Source: an uncultured Methanolobus sp.
GTDB taxonomy: Archaea > Halobacteriota > Methanosarcinia > Methanosarcinales > Methanosarcinaceae
NCBI RefSeq assembly: GCF_963667555.1
Contig: NZ_OY763421.1
Span: 3,117,562-3,181,561 of the forward strand
Direction of reading: 5' to 3'
DNA: 64,000 nucleotides
Every line of letters begins with the position of its first letter. Position 1 is the first letter of the stretch. Below, in pieces: positions 54,371 through 63,501 of this stretch. The position numbers were made by a program, and so were the translations under genes. A model generated the notes under the pieces. That model ran no database searches, was not told where the DNA came from, and worked only from the letters and a program-made list of their open reading frames with translations.

Positions 54371-54386
54371 TCAGAGTATTGTGAAC
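54360..54386 (+). terminator. Terminator of the PASTA operon
   Basis: Perfect 9-bp stem GTTCACAAT / ATTGTGAAC with a 9-base loop, starting in the last codons of the small basic protein. Confidence 0.6.
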
Positions 54387-54471
54387 TTGCGTTGTTTATT
54401 CAAGGTTCCTATGCCTATATATTATACTGCATGGATTCGTTCTTTAAATCGTGATGTGAGTTTCAAAAATA

Positions 54472-55335
54472 TCAAAATTCGATGCCTGCAATGTGTTCTT
54501 TAATTTGTTCTCTCATATCTTCTTTATTAAGGGCAAAGTCAATTATTGCTTTTACATATTCCACTTTGTCTCCGGTGTCATATCTTTTGCCTGTGAACTT
54601 GTATGCATAGACTTTTTGTTCTTCATTTAAAAGACGGATGCCATCGGTCAGCTGGATCTCATTGCCAACTCCAATGTCAGTCTGCTTGATACAGTCGAGT
54701 ATTTCCGGAGTGAAAACGTACCTTCCTATTGCACCGATGTTTGAAGGTGCATCTTGCGGTGAAGGTTTTTCTACAATGTCTTCCAGAACGTAAAGTGAAT
54801 CATCCAGTGGTTGACCTTTGATTATTCCGTAACTTCCGGTTTTTTCCATTGGAACTTCTTCAACTGCAATGGTGGACCGACCGTATTTCATGAAATTATC
54901 AATGAGCTGTTTTGTGCATGGTTTTTTATTCACGATTATATCATCGCCGAGAAGGACTGCAAATGCTTCATCATTAATGTGTTTCTTGGCAGTGAGTATT
55001 GCATCTCCAAGCCCTCTTGGTTCTTTCTGGCGTATGTAGTGTATATCCACCATGGATGATATGTCCTGTACTATCTTTAGGAGCTTTTCATTGTTCTTCT
55101 GGCGAAGATGGGTTTCAAGTTCAGGTGAATCATCAAAATAATCTTCAATAGAACGCTTGCTCCTACCTGTGATAAATATTATGTCATCGATACCGGAAGC
55201 TATCGCTTCTTCTACTACGTAATGAATGACTGGAATGTCAATAATTGGCAGCATTTCTTTTGGCATTGATTTAGTGGCAGGCAGAAACCTTGTACCCAAT
55301 CCTGCAACAGGTATCACAGCTTTTTTTATCTCCAC
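54472..55335 (-). CDS. galU: UTP--glucose-1-phosphate uridylyltransferase
   Basis: Makes UDP-glucose for surface polysaccharide or glycosylation. 287 residues with the nucleotidyltransferase N-terminus VIPVAGLGTRFLPATKSMPKEM (split), GLGDAILTA and FAVLLGDDI. The start is GTG with AAGGAG eight bases upstream. Monocistronic; its promoter lies in 55336-55480, next to the insertion sequence. Confidence 0.95.
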   Translation of the reverse strand: MEIKKAVIPVAGLGTRFLPATKSMPKEMLPIIDIPVIHYVVEEAIASGIDDIIFITGRSKRSIEDYFDDSPELETHLRQKNNEKLLKIVQDISSMVDIHYIRQKEPRGLGDAILTAKKHINDEAFAVLLGDDIIVNKKPCTKQLIDNFMKYGRSTIAVEEVPMEKTGSYGIIKGQPLDDSLYVLEDIVEKPSPQDAPSNIGAIGRYVFTPEILDCIKQTDIGVGNEIQLTDGIRLLNEEQKVYAYKFTGKRYDTGDKVEYVKAIIDFALNKEDMREQIKEHIAGIEF

Positions 55336-55552
55336 TTTCTAACTCCTTATTTAATATGATATGTGGATTGTGAAATAATATGTCTTTTCATTGCTATGCT
55401 ATTTGCATTTATTTAGTATGTATGAGTGGTCTTATTTTATAATGGAGTTGTTTTAATTAACAAGGATGATTGGCGTTTTTATTTTGGGAGGTCGTCTAAT
55501 TAGAATTTCAGCATAAAAGCTTAATCCTTTTTTTCGTTACCTTCAAAACCTA

Positions 55553-55572
55553 TTTTTTTTTTTGGGGGGGGG
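55553..55572 (+). repeat. T11-G9 homopolymer pair inside the insertion sequence
   Basis: Eleven T followed by nine G, 35 bases before the transposase start. Such adjoining homopolymers are prone to slippage and to sequencing error, and the length may vary between copies. Confidence 0.85.
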
Positions 55573-55607
55573 CGGCAGCTATAAATAGCATACATTTGGC
55601 CCGTCTC

Positions 55608-56717
55608 ATGGCTAAAAAATCTATAATGTATGGAGGAGTCCACTTTGAGGATTCAATTGAAAACTATCTGAACAGAGAAAGCGCCTCAATTTGCCAATTC
55701 CTGCACTTTCTCTGCATAGAAGATATTTCAAAGCACGTGGAACGTGCTTATTATGCCAACAACAGTTGGCATTTTAAATATAGCATTTCTTCGATGATAA
55801 AGCTCTTCATTGTGATGTGTTTCAGGCAGTTATCCTATGAAAAAACTATTGCCTCATTGTCAAATGAAGAGGCAATACTACTCGCTTTTTATGGTGATAA
55901 TGACCTCGTAAAGCTTCCTTCTCCAAAGACGCTACATAACTTTGTAAAATATAGGCTGGGTGATGAAGGAATCAACGAAATAATGATGTTAGTTGGAGAA
56001 AGAATCCTTAATCTTACTCAAATAAAAGAAGCTAAGATCGATTCAACTCCACTTGAAGCATCAAGATATGATAAGCATGCTGATTACAATCCACATTATG
56101 GATGTAAGATGGACAAAGCCCATATTACAATGATAGGAACTTATCCAGTGTTCATGACACATACAAATGGCAAAGCAGGAGATACTCATGAACTCATCAA
56201 ACACATTCAAGCATTGAAGAAAATGAATGCTGATATTGACATGTATTCTGCAGATACGGGTTATAAAGCATTCAAGAATCATGCAGATATCTGGTATCAT
56301 TTGAATGCAAGGCCAGTTATTGCATATCCAAAAAATGCTGTGATCAGCAAAGAGGGTGAAATGGACAGAATCAATCATTGGGTGAATAAAATGTGGTTTC
56401 TAGGTGGGAATATACTTGCAAGCACTGAAGAAAAACTAAAATTCCTATATGAGATTGGAATGTCTAAACAGGTTGGAATGAACTTACGAAATCAAAATAT
56501 GAGGGATCAATCGTTCTATGAGCTATACAAGAAAAGAGGAGAATGCGAATCAAAGCACGGACACATTAAGGATGTAGTCAAGTTTGATATAAGAAGAATC
56601 AGAGTAGAGAGTAGAAAGCTCTACTCTCTACTGAATTTTGTAGCGTATCAGTTGCTTGTACTTACAGAAATACAAAATGGATTTGAGAAAAGAAATTCAT
56701 TTGGAAGCTTTTATTGA
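55608..56717 (+). CDS. DDE transposase
   Basis: 369 residues. Acidic catalytic triad candidates: Asp in AKIDSTPLEA (about 146), Asp in YSADTGY (about 210) and Glu in YKKRGECESKHGHIK (about 313), the last in the Y-x-x-R-x-x-x-E spacing of IS4/IS5/IS1182-type enzymes. The N-terminal region with FRQLSYEKTIASLSNEEAI is a helical DNA-binding part. Appears full length and intact. The start at ATG 55608 is preferred over TTG 55596. Exact IS family not assigned. Confidence 0.88.
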   Translation: MAKKSIMYGGVHFEDSIENYLNRESASICQFLHFLCIEDISKHVERAYYANNSWHFKYSISSMIKLFIVMCFRQLSYEKTIASLSNEEAILLAFYGDNDLVKLPSPKTLHNFVKYRLGDEGINEIMMLVGERILNLTQIKEAKIDSTPLEASRYDKHADYNPHYGCKMDKAHITMIGTYPVFMTHTNGKAGDTHELIKHIQALKKMNADIDMYSADTGYKAFKNHADIWYHLNARPVIAYPKNAVISKEGEMDRINHWVNKMWFLGGNILASTEEKLKFLYEIGMSKQVGMNLRNQNMRDQSFYELYKKRGECESKHGHIKDVVKFDIRRIRVESRKLYSLLNFVAYQLLVLTEIQNGFEKRNSFGSFY

Positions 56718-56908
56718 AAATGTCTGTCTAATTAGAATGGAGGGATTTGGGAGCTAATTAGATAACCTCTTTGGATTTTTATACCTTCTCTATTTTGTCA
56801 CTTACTCGCAGTATTCATATATGATCGGTGGCATGTGTCCACTGAAAACCAAGTTGTATGAATTAAGTCATACTCCTTTGTATTTTCAGTCTTTTTTCTT
56901 GCAAAGGC

Positions 56909-56925
56909 TTTATATATAATATATT
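56909..56925 (+). promoter_or_regulatory. Promoter of the ribosomal operon (TATA with BRE)
   Basis: TTTATATATAATATATT preceded by purine-rich GCAAAGG. A transcript starting near 56940 would carry a leader of about 370 bases before rpl3. A second weaker element (TTTAAAT, 57074-57080) could start transcription near 57100. Confidence 0.6.
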
Positions 56926-56939
56926 CCTTTAATGGCGCA

Positions 56940-57310
56940 ACGTAGATTACGTAGGAATATGTAATTCTGCATGTATTAAGATTACAGTGCGAAAAAGTCG
57001 GATTTAACATGAAGTATAATTGGGCCTCTTCAAGAATGCCCGCTTACACACACGGTGTTAAAATACTGGGATGTTTAAATCTTTTCGAGATGACCCCTCA
57101 GTAGTTCCTTTGGGCTACTAAGGTCCGTTGATGACTGGAATATTGTACAGGCTCGGCGTTGAGTGCGTATCATGTGAATACGTGGAGTCCGCCGGTTCAT
57201 GTATCCTTCCTGCTTATTTGCGGTTCCTGCCTGACTTTCTCGCGTAATGCGGCCATGTAAAGCTACATTGGCTCGCTCAAGAAGAAAATGTGTAAATTAG
57301 GAGAATAAGA
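56940..57310 (+). ncRNA. Long structured 5' leader of the rpl3 operon
   Basis: No credible gene. At least three hairpins: 57096-57123 (CCTCAGTAG / CTACTAAGG, 8 of 9 pairs), 57166-57182 (CGTAT / ATACG, 7-base loop) and 57252-57272 (GCCATGTA / TACATTGGC with one bulge). The rpl3 binding site GGAG is at 57300-57303. It could be an autoregulatory leader or a separate small RNA; neither is proven. Confidence 0.4.
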
Positions 57311-58324
57311 ATGGCAAAAGGACACAGACCAAGACGAGGATCACTCGCTTTCAGTCCACGCGTAAGAGCAAAAAGCCACATACCAAGGTTCAACTCATGG
57401 CCAGAGGCAGCTGGAGAATCAAAGCTCCAGGACTTTGCAGGTTATAAGGTTGGTATGACCCATGTGGTAATGATAGACGACACCAAGAACAGCCTCACAG
57501 AAGGTATGGAAATCTCAGTTCCTGTAACTGTTGTAGAAACTCCGGCTGTTCGTGTTGCTGCAGTTCGTGCTTACACCAGCTCAACAAATGGTGACAAGGC
57601 GCTTTCTGAAGCCTGGGCAGCAGAGCTTGATGAGAGTCTTGGTAAGACAATTACATTGCCAAAGGAATCAAACACAGAGTCTGCAATTGCAAATATCGAA
57701 AGTTTGATCGACGAGGGCAAGGTAACTGACATTAAGGTCATCACTTACACTTTACCAAAGAAGCTGACAGGTGTTCCTAAGAAGAACTCCGATGTAATGG
57801 AGACAGCAGTCAGTGGTTCTGATGTAAAGGCAAAGTTCGAGTATGCAAAGTCAATACTTGGAACTGAGATCAAGATCAGTGATGTATTCAATGAAGGTGT
57901 ATTCGTAGACGTAGCAGCTATCACAACTGGTAAGGGTACCCAGGGTCCTGTAAAGAGATGGGGTATCAACCTGATGAAGAACAAGCACTCACGTCAGGGA
58001 AGTCTCAGGCAGATCGGTACACTCGGTCCATGGCACCCAGCACACGTAAGCTGGAGGGTCCCACAGATGGGTCAGATGGGTTACCACCAGAGAACCGAAT
58101 ACAACAAGCGTATTCTTAAGGTCGGCGAAGATGGAAACGAGATCACTCCAGCAGGCGGTTTCCTTAACTACGGTCTTGTACGTGGTGAATACGTCCTTAT
58201 CAAAGGAAGCATTCCAGGTCCTTCAAAGAGACTTGTAAGGCTCAGAGATCCGATGAGGTCAAAGGTACCTGCTATGGGTGAACCAGAGATCGTTCACGTA
58301 AGCACACAGTCCAAGCAGGGGTGA
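57311..58324 (+). CDS. rpl3: Large subunit ribosomal protein L3
   Basis: 337 residues, archaeal/eukaryotic length. Starts [21 protein letters not shown] and contains the conserved [12 protein letters not shown] and [25 protein letters not shown] (in part) that reach the peptidyl-transferase centre. GGAG is upstream. First gene of the long ribosomal operon; five bases separate it from rpl4. Confidence 0.97.
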   Translation: MAKGHRPRRGSLAFSPRVRAKSHIPRFNSWPEAAGESKLQDFAGYKVGMTHVVMIDDTKNSLTEGMEISVPVTVVETPAVRVAAVRAYTSSTNGDKALSEAWAAELDESLGKTITLPKESNTESAIANIESLIDEGKVTDIKVITYTLPKKLTGVPKKNSDVMETAVSGSDVKAKFEYAKSILGTEIKISDVFNEGVFVDVAAITTGKGTQGPVKRWGINLMKNKHSRQGSLRQIGTLGPWHPAHVSWRVPQMGQMGYHQRTEYNKRILKVGEDGNEITPAGGFLNYGLVRGEYVLIKGSIPGPSKRLVRLRDPMRSKVPAMGEPEIVHVSTQSKQG

Positions 58325-58329
58325 ACTGA

Positions 58330-59091
58330 ATGGTTACAGTAAATATTATAGATTTATCAGGAAACGCAAAGGGAGAAGTTGAACTTCCTGCTGTGTTCGA
58401 TGAAGTATACAGACCTGACCTTATTAAAAGAGCAGTTCTCGCAGCTCAGGGTAACAGGTACCAGCCATATGGTCCAAGGCTGTATTCCGGTATGGATACC
58501 TCTGCACACTCCTGGGGTTCAGGAAGAGGTGTAGCACAGATCCCAAGGATCGCAAACGGCAGCCGTGCAGCAAGAGTTCCTCATGCAGTAGGCGGTAGGA
58601 GAGCTCACCCACCAAAGCCTGAAGCAGACAGAACTGAAAAGGTCAACAAAAAGGAAAGGCGTATGGCCATCCGCTCAGCAATTGCTGCAACATCAGATGC
58701 AGAACTTGTAAAGGCACGTGGTCACAGGTTCGAGGCTCAGCTTCCTCTTGTAGCTGCAGATGAACTTGAGAACGTTGAAAAGACAAAGGATGTCATAAGC
58801 TTCCTTCAGAGTGCAGGTCTTTATGATGATGTGCTCCGTGCAAAGGATGGAAGGAACATTCGTGCAGGAAAGGGTAAGCTCAGAGGTAGGAGATTCAAGA
58901 ACAAGAAGAGTCTTCTTATCGTTGCAACATGTGACAGTCCTATAATGAAGTCTGCAAGGAACCTTGCAGGTGTGGATGTAGTTTCAGTCGATTCACTGAA
59001 CGCTGAAGTTCTCGCACCAGGTACACACGCAGGTAGACTAACAGTATGGACCGAGTCTGCAATCTCTTCACTTGGAGGGATGTTCGAATGA
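58330..59091 (+). CDS. rpl4: Large subunit ribosomal protein L4
   Basis: 253 residues (L4e/L1e type) with [22 protein letters not shown] and the [15 protein letters not shown] loop that lines the exit tunnel. In bacteria L4 also controls its operon through the leader; whether this holds here is unknown. Its stop overlaps the rpl23 start (ATGA). Confidence 0.97.
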   Translation: MVTVNIIDLSGNAKGEVELPAVFDEVYRPDLIKRAVLAAQGNRYQPYGPRLYSGMDTSAHSWGSGRGVAQIPRIANGSRAARVPHAVGGRRAHPPKPEADRTEKVNKKERRMAIRSAIAATSDAELVKARGHRFEAQLPLVAADELENVEKTKDVISFLQSAGLYDDVLRAKDGRNIRAGKGKLRGRRFKNKKSLLIVATCDSPIMKSARNLAGVDVVSVDSLNAEVLAPGTHAGRLTVWTESAISSLGGMFE

Positions 59092-59336
59092 ATGTCATCA
59101 AATATCCGTTTATTACTGAAAAAGCAATGATGCTGTTGGATGACAACAAACTCCAGTTTATTGTTGATTCCCGCGCAAACAAGAAGCAGATCAAGGCCGA
59201 TGTAATGAAGATGTACGGGTTCCCTGTATTATCTGTCTGCACAATGAGCACAATGAAGGGTCTTAAGAAAGCTATCGTAACTTTTGAAGGAACCGATGCA
59301 GCTCATGAGATCGCAACCAGGATTGGCCTGATGTGA
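59088..59336 (+). CDS. rpl23: Large subunit ribosomal protein L23
   Basis: 82 residues, starting [18 protein letters not shown]; typical archaeal L23 near the tunnel exit. The start ATG at 59088 overlaps the rpl4 stop, giving translational coupling. Confidence 0.96.
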   Translation: MNVIKYPFITEKAMMLLDDNKLQFIVDSRANKKQIKADVMKMYGFPVLSVCTMSTMKGLKKAIVTFEGTDAAHEIATRIGLM

Positions 59337-59347
59337 GGTGGACGTAA

Positions 59348-60061
59348 ATGACAAAGAGAATCATATCACAGAACAGGGGTCGCGGATCCCCGACATACAG
59401 GGCTCCATCACACAAGTACAAAGCTGCACTGAAACACCCACGTGTCGATGAAGAAGGCACATTGTACGGTACAGTTATTGAGATAACACACGATCCGGCT
59501 CGTTCAGCACCAATCGTCAAAGTATCTTTTGAGAATGGTGAAGAGCGCCTGATCCTTGCTCCTGAAGGTATAGCAGTTGGTGACAAGATCGCCTGCGGAA
59601 TTTCAGCTGAGATCAAACCAGGTAACATCCTGCCTCTTGCAGAGATCCCTGAAGGTATTCCAGTCTGTAACATTGAGTCCAAGCCAAATGATGGTGGACA
59701 GTTCGCACGTGCATCAGGTGTCTATGCAACAGTTGTCTCCCATGACCGTGGTAAGACAGTTGTCCAGATGCCATCAGGTGAAATGAAGTGGTTAAATCCT
59801 AAATGCCGTGCAACAATTGGTATTGTTGCTGGTGGTGGAAGGGTGGACAGACCTTTCCTTAAGGCAGGTAAGAAGTACCACAAGATGAAGACAAGAGCTG
59901 CAAAGTATCCTCGTGTATCAGGTATTGCTATGAACGCCGTTGATCACCCATTCGGTGGAGGTAACCGCAAGCACCCTGGTAAGCCAACCACAGTTGGAAG
60001 GAACGCACCTCCTGGACGTAAGGTAGGTCAGATAGCAGCACGCAGGACCGGAAAGCGTTAA
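59348..60061 (+). CDS. rpl2: Large subunit ribosomal protein L2
   Basis: 237 residues. N-terminus [21 protein letters not shown], and C-terminus with [21 protein letters not shown] (in part), including the essential His of the peptidyl-transferase region. Follows rpl23 after 11 bases with a GAGGTGGA site. Confidence 0.97.
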   Translation: MTKRIISQNRGRGSPTYRAPSHKYKAALKHPRVDEEGTLYGTVIEITHDPARSAPIVKVSFENGEERLILAPEGIAVGDKIACGISAEIKPGNILPLAEIPEGIPVCNIESKPNDGGQFARASGVYATVVSHDRGKTVVQMPSGEMKWLNPKCRATIGIVAGGGRVDRPFLKAGKKYHKMKTRAAKYPRVSGIAMNAVDHPFGGGNRKHPGKPTTVGRNAPPGRKVGQIAARRTGKR

Positions 60062-60075
60062 CCGGAGGCTAATAC

Positions 60076-60489
60076 ATGGCAAAGAAATCATCATCAAGAT
60101 TACCAAAACGAAAAGGTGAATATACCTACCGTGGCAAGACGGTAGTAGAACTCCAGGCTCTGGACGTCGATGAGTTTATCGGCATGCTTCCTGCACGTGA
60201 GCGCCGCACTCTTAAGAGGGGCTACACCGAGGGCAGGAAGAGCGTTGTCCAGCAGCTCAAAGAAGGTAAAGACAATTTGAGGACCCATTACAGGGATATT
60301 ATTATCTTCCCTGATATGGTCGGCAAAAATGTAGAAGTATACAACGGCAAGTCATTTGTGGCATTTGAGATTCAGCCTGAAATGATCGGACACAGGTTCG
60401 GAGAATTCGCACCAACCCGCTCAAGAGTATCACACGGTAGCGCTGGTGTAGGAGCAACCCGTTCAAGCAAGTTCGTGCCACTTAAGTAA
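60076..60489 (+). CDS. rps19: Small subunit ribosomal protein S19
   Basis: 137 residues, archaeal type with an N-terminal extension rich in basic residues ([20 protein letters not shown]) and the core [27 protein letters not shown] lies upstream. Sits in the 30S head. Confidence 0.96.
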   Translation: MAKKSSSRLPKRKGEYTYRGKTVVELQALDVDEFIGMLPARERRTLKRGYTEGRKSVVQQLKEGKDNLRTHYRDIIIFPDMVGKNVEVYNGKSFVAFEIQPEMIGHRFGEFAPTRSRVSHGSAGVGATRSSKFVPLK

Positions 60490-60499
60490 GGTGAGATAA

Positions 60500-60955
60500 A
60501 TGGCAAGAATTGAATATACAATTGAAATGGACCCAAAGGCAAGCTCAAAGGCAATGGGTTCTGAGCTTCACATCTCCCCGAAAAAGTCACGTGAACTCTG
60601 CAAAGCGATCAAAGGCATGCGTACTAGTGCAGCTCAAAAGTACCTTGAAGATGTAGTGGTTCTGAAGCAGGCTGTGCCTTTCAAGAGGCACCACGATGGT
60701 TCAGGTCACAGAAAAGGTCCAATGGCAAACGGTAGGTACCCTGTAAAGGTTGCTGAGGCATTCCTTAAAATTCTGGAAAACGCCAGAAGCAATGCTGAAT
60801 ATAAGGGACTTGACCCTGAGCACATGTACATTGCACATGCAGCTGCAAAACGCGGACGTGTGATCCATGGTATGAGGCCAAGAGCACGCGGACGTGGCAG
60901 TCCAAGCAACACAGAGACTGTGAACGTTGAGATTATTTTGAATGAGGTGCGCTAA
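60500..60955 (+). CDS. rpl22: Large subunit ribosomal protein L22
   Basis: 151 residues, with [35 protein letters not shown] (in part) and the C-terminal [19 protein letters not shown] extended loop of archaeal L22. Its stop overlaps the rps3 start by one base. Confidence 0.96.
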   Translation: MARIEYTIEMDPKASSKAMGSELHISPKKSRELCKAIKGMRTSAAQKYLEDVVVLKQAVPFKRHHDGSGHRKGPMANGRYPVKVAEAFLKILENARSNAEYKGLDPEHMYIAHAAAKRGRVIHGMRPRARGRGSPSNTETVNVEIILNEVR

Positions 60956-61881
60956 TGGCAATAGAGAAGAAATTCGTTCAGGAAGGATACGTAAAAGCTT
61001 CAATGAACGAATATTTCGCAAAACAGCTCAGCAAAGCAGGTTACGGTGGAATGGAGATCAATCGTACTCCTATGGGTACCCAGATCACTGTATATGCTGA
61101 GAAGCCAGGCATGGTCATTGGTAAGGCTGGTAAGGTCATCCGTAAGCTTACACGCGATATCGACAGAATGTACGATATGGATAACCCACAGATCGATGCT
61201 CAGGAAGTTAAAAAGCCAGAGCTCAATGCCCAGATGATGGCAACTCGCCTTGCTTCTTCCATTGAGAGAGGCTGGTATTTCAGAAAAGCCGGTCATAATA
61301 CCCTTAGGGCTATTATGAACTCCGGTGCACTGGGCTGTGAGATCGTAATTTCAGGTAAATTGACAGGTGCAAGGTCAAGGGTTGAAAAACTCGTAGATGG
61401 ATACATCAAGCACGCTGGAAAACCTGCTGAAGATATGGTTGATGAGGGATTCGCAGTAGCTGTTAAGAAGCTGGGAACCCTTGGATGTAAAGTAAGGATC
61501 ATTCCTCCAGGAGTTGTACTTCCTGATGCTTTTGATATCAGAACAGATGTTGTTGAAGATGTTGTAGAAGCAGCTGTACCAGAAGCTGCAAAGGCAGATC
61601 TGAAAGAACTCGTTGACAAGGAATCAAAAAGCGAAGTTGCAGACGAAGAGGAAACAGTGGAAGTTGCCGAAGAGGTTGCAGAAGCAGGAGTCAGTGAAGA
61701 AGCTTCAGCTGAGGAAGTTGAAGAAGGATCCTGTGCAGAAGAGGCATCTGAACCTGATGATGATTCAATTCCGGTAGAGGATCTCGGAGATGAACAGCGC
61801 AGGCTGGTTGAAGGTGTATGGCAGCATAAGCACGAAGGCTATGACTACTGGCACCCAGTTGCACGTGTTCACAAGGAGTGA
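60955..61881 (+). CDS. rps3: Small subunit ribosomal protein S3 with long acidic extension
   Basis: 308 residues. The core (1-205) has the KH domain [14 protein letters not shown] and the [19 protein letters not shown] segment. Residues about 205-285 form a highly acidic Glu/Ala/Val-rich linker, followed by a basic-aromatic tail ([21 protein letters not shown] in part). Most archaeal S3 proteins end near residue 210-240, so this C-terminal half is lineage specific. Role of the tail unknown. Confidence 0.95.
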   Translation: MAIEKKFVQEGYVKASMNEYFAKQLSKAGYGGMEINRTPMGTQITVYAEKPGMVIGKAGKVIRKLTRDIDRMYDMDNPQIDAQEVKKPELNAQMMATRLASSIERGWYFRKAGHNTLRAIMNSGALGCEIVISGKLTGARSRVEKLVDGYIKHAGKPAEDMVDEGFAVAVKKLGTLGCKVRIIPPGVVLPDAFDIRTDVVEDVVEAAVPEAAKADLKELVDKESKSEVADEEETVEVAEEVAEAGVSEEASAEEVEEGSCAEEASEPDDDSIPVEDLGDEQRRLVEGVWQHKHEGYDYWHPVARVHKE

Positions 61882-61887
61882 TAAGCA

Positions 61888-62091
61888 ATGGCAATTCTTC
61901 GCATGAACGAGATTCGGGACATGTCCCCGGAAGAAAGAATGGACGAACTTGAGAAAATGAGAGACGAGCTCATTCGCGAGCGTGCTCTTTCATCTGCTGG
62001 TGGTGCTCCTGACAATCCTGGTAGGATCGGGGAACTCAGAAAAACCGTCGCAAGGATAAAGACCGTCCAGAAGGAAATGAAGGAGATCTGA
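61888..62091 (+). CDS. rpl29: Large subunit ribosomal protein L29
   Basis: 67 residues forming a helical hairpin: [21 protein letters not shown] with the [16 protein letters not shown]-like second helix (here [16 protein letters not shown]). Standard position after rps3. Confidence 0.95.
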   Translation: MAILRMNEIRDMSPEERMDELEKMRDELIRERALSSAGGAPDNPGRIGELRKTVARIKTVQKEMKEI

Positions 62092-62092
62092 C

Positions 62093-62398
62093 TTGGAGAT
62101 CACCCCTTCAAATCTGGTATTCCATGAACTGATCGGATTACAGGTGGTAATTACAGAGTGTACTAATCCTACACTCGAAGCCATACGTGGAAAAGTGGTA
62201 GACGAAACAAAAAATATGCTGATAATTCAGACAAAGGATCGAACTGAAAAAAAGGTTCAAAAAAACGGTACAACCTTTGTGTTTCAAATACCCACCCACC
62301 TATCCGATATGCATGCTGAGAGGTATGTTATGGTAAATGGGAACCTTCTGCTCTCACAACCTGAGAACAGAACAAAGAACATAAAAAAATACACATGA
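62093..62398 (+). CDS. rnp1: Ribonuclease P protein component 1 (Rpp29/Pop4)
   Basis: 101 residues from a TTG start, with AGGAGAT upstream inside the end of rpl29. Sm-like barrel: [37 protein letters not shown] (in part) is the archaeal Rpp29 signature. It helps RNase P RNA process pre-tRNA 5' ends. Its place between L29 and S17 is the normal archaeal order. Confidence 0.95.
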   Translation: MEITPSNLVFHELIGLQVVITECTNPTLEAIRGKVVDETKNMLIIQTKDRTEKKVQKNGTTFVFQIPTHLSDMHAERYVMVNGNLLLSQPENRTKNIKKYT

Positions 62399-62408
62399 GG
62401 TAATAATC

Positions 62409-62738
62409 ATGGTTAGAGATATTGGATTGGATGTCCCTGCTCCTGAAAAGGAGTGTGACGATGTCAATTGTCCATTCCATGGAACACTTCCTGTTCGCGG
62501 ACAGGTTCTTGTAGGAACTGTTGTCAGCGATAAAATGGACAAGACAGTGGTCATCCAGCGTAAACATGAAATGCTGATCAGAAAGTATCAGAGATACGAG
62601 AAGAGGCAATCCAAGATCCACGCACACAACCCTCCATGCATTGATGCAAAGGTTGGAGATGTTGTAACTGTGGCAGAATGCAGGCCTCTTAGTAAGACAA
62701 AATCATATGTAGTCATCAAGGCGGAGGCACAGGAATGA
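62409..62738 (+). CDS. rps17: Small subunit ribosomal protein S17
   Basis: 109 residues, with the archaeal N-terminal extension ([22 protein letters not shown]) carrying two cysteines, then the OB-fold [19 protein letters not shown]. Overlaps rpl14 by 4 bases (ATGA). Confidence 0.96.
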   Translation: MVRDIGLDVPAPEKECDDVNCPFHGTLPVRGQVLVGTVVSDKMDKTVVIQRKHEMLIRKYQRYEKRQSKIHAHNPPCIDAKVGDVVTVAECRPLSKTKSYVVIKAEAQE

Positions 62739-63133
62739 GAGGAATTAGATCCACCGTTCCACGTGCACTCAACGCAGGTGCTAAAATCGACTGTATAGAC
62801 AATACAGGTGCACGCGTAGTTGAGATTATCTCTGTAAAGGGCTACAGAGGTGTTAAGAACAGACACCCAAGGGCTGGTATAGGCAATATGTGCGTTGTTT
62901 CCGTTAAGAAGGGAACTCCAGAGATGCGCAAACAGATACTCCTTGCAGTGATAGTACGTCAGAAGCAGGAGTTCCGCCGTCCAGACGGTCTGAGGGTTTC
63001 CTTTGAAGACAATGCAGTTGTCATTGTTGACAAGGATGGAATTCCAAAGGGAACTGACTTTAAGGGACCTGTTGCAAGAGAAGCTGCAGAAAGGTTTCCA
63101 AAGATCGGTACAACCGCATCTATTGTAGTGTGA
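62735..63133 (+). CDS. rpl14: Large subunit ribosomal protein L14
   Basis: 132 residues with [21 protein letters not shown] and [18 protein letters not shown]-like segment (here [18 protein letters not shown]). Coupled to rps17 by an ATGA overlap. Confidence 0.97.
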   Translation: MRGIRSTVPRALNAGAKIDCIDNTGARVVEIISVKGYRGVKNRHPRAGIGNMCVVSVKKGTPEMRKQILLAVIVRQKQEFRRPDGLRVSFEDNAVVIVDKDGIPKGTDFKGPVAREAAERFPKIGTTASIVV

Positions 63134-63143
63134 GGTGTGAATT

Positions 63144-63497
63144 ATGGTAACAAATCAGCCAAGAAAACAGAGAAAGGCAAGATATACTGCCCCTCTGCAC
63201 ATCAAGCAGAAATACATGGGTGCTCCTCTTTCAAAGGATCTCCGTGATAAATACGGCCGCCGCAGTGCCAGCGTTATCATCGGTGACACTGTAAAGGTAA
63301 TGCGTGGGGACCATGCAGGAACTACCGGAAAGGTAGAGGCAATTTCCCTGAAGCACGGAACTATCGTTGTAGAAGGAGTTACAGTTTCCAAGGCAGATGG
63401 AACTGAGGTTGCAAGACCTGTCTATCCTTCAAATGTGATGATCACATCCCTCGATATGAAAGACAAACGCAGAGAAGAAGTAATCAATAACAGGTGA
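63144..63497 (+). CDS. rpl24: Large subunit ribosomal protein L24
   Basis: 117 residues, KOW domain [18 protein letters not shown] in the middle (about 52-69), with the archaeal N-terminus [21 protein letters not shown]. Normal operon position. Confidence 0.96.
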   Translation: MVTNQPRKQRKARYTAPLHIKQKYMGAPLSKDLRDKYGRRSASVIIGDTVKVMRGDHAGTTGKVEAISLKHGTIVVEGVTVSKADGTEVARPVYPSNVMITSLDMKDKRREEVINNR

Positions 63498-63501
63498 TTT
63501 T

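Larger units (their letters stand above)
55488..56769 (+). mobile_element. Insertion sequence, about 1.28 kb
   Basis: Contains one transposase gene. Ends are imperfect inverted repeats: left GAGGTCGTCTAATTAG (55488-55503) and right, read inward, GAGGTTATCTAATTAG (56754-56769), 14 of 16 bases identical. A further GTCTAATTAGAAT motif lies inside the right end near 56726. No target duplication could be fixed by eye. It sits between galU and the ribosomal operon promoter. Confidence 0.7.

Noticed and set aside
56798-57010. Minus-strand 70-codon open frame in front of the ribosomal operon
   Set aside because: It runs across the TATA box and leader, has no ribosome binding site and no recognisable protein features.
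57128-57234. C/D box small RNA (TTGATGA and CTGA in the leader)
   Set aside because: The C-box first base is wrong, the boxes are about 100 bases apart and there is no terminal stem or internal C'/D' pair.
56940-57310. Signal recognition particle (7S) RNA or RNase P RNA in the rpl3 leader
   Set aside because: A GTCAGG-like string appears on the minus strand, but the expected neighbouring conserved motifs and a suitable promoter are missing; RNase P core motifs were not found.
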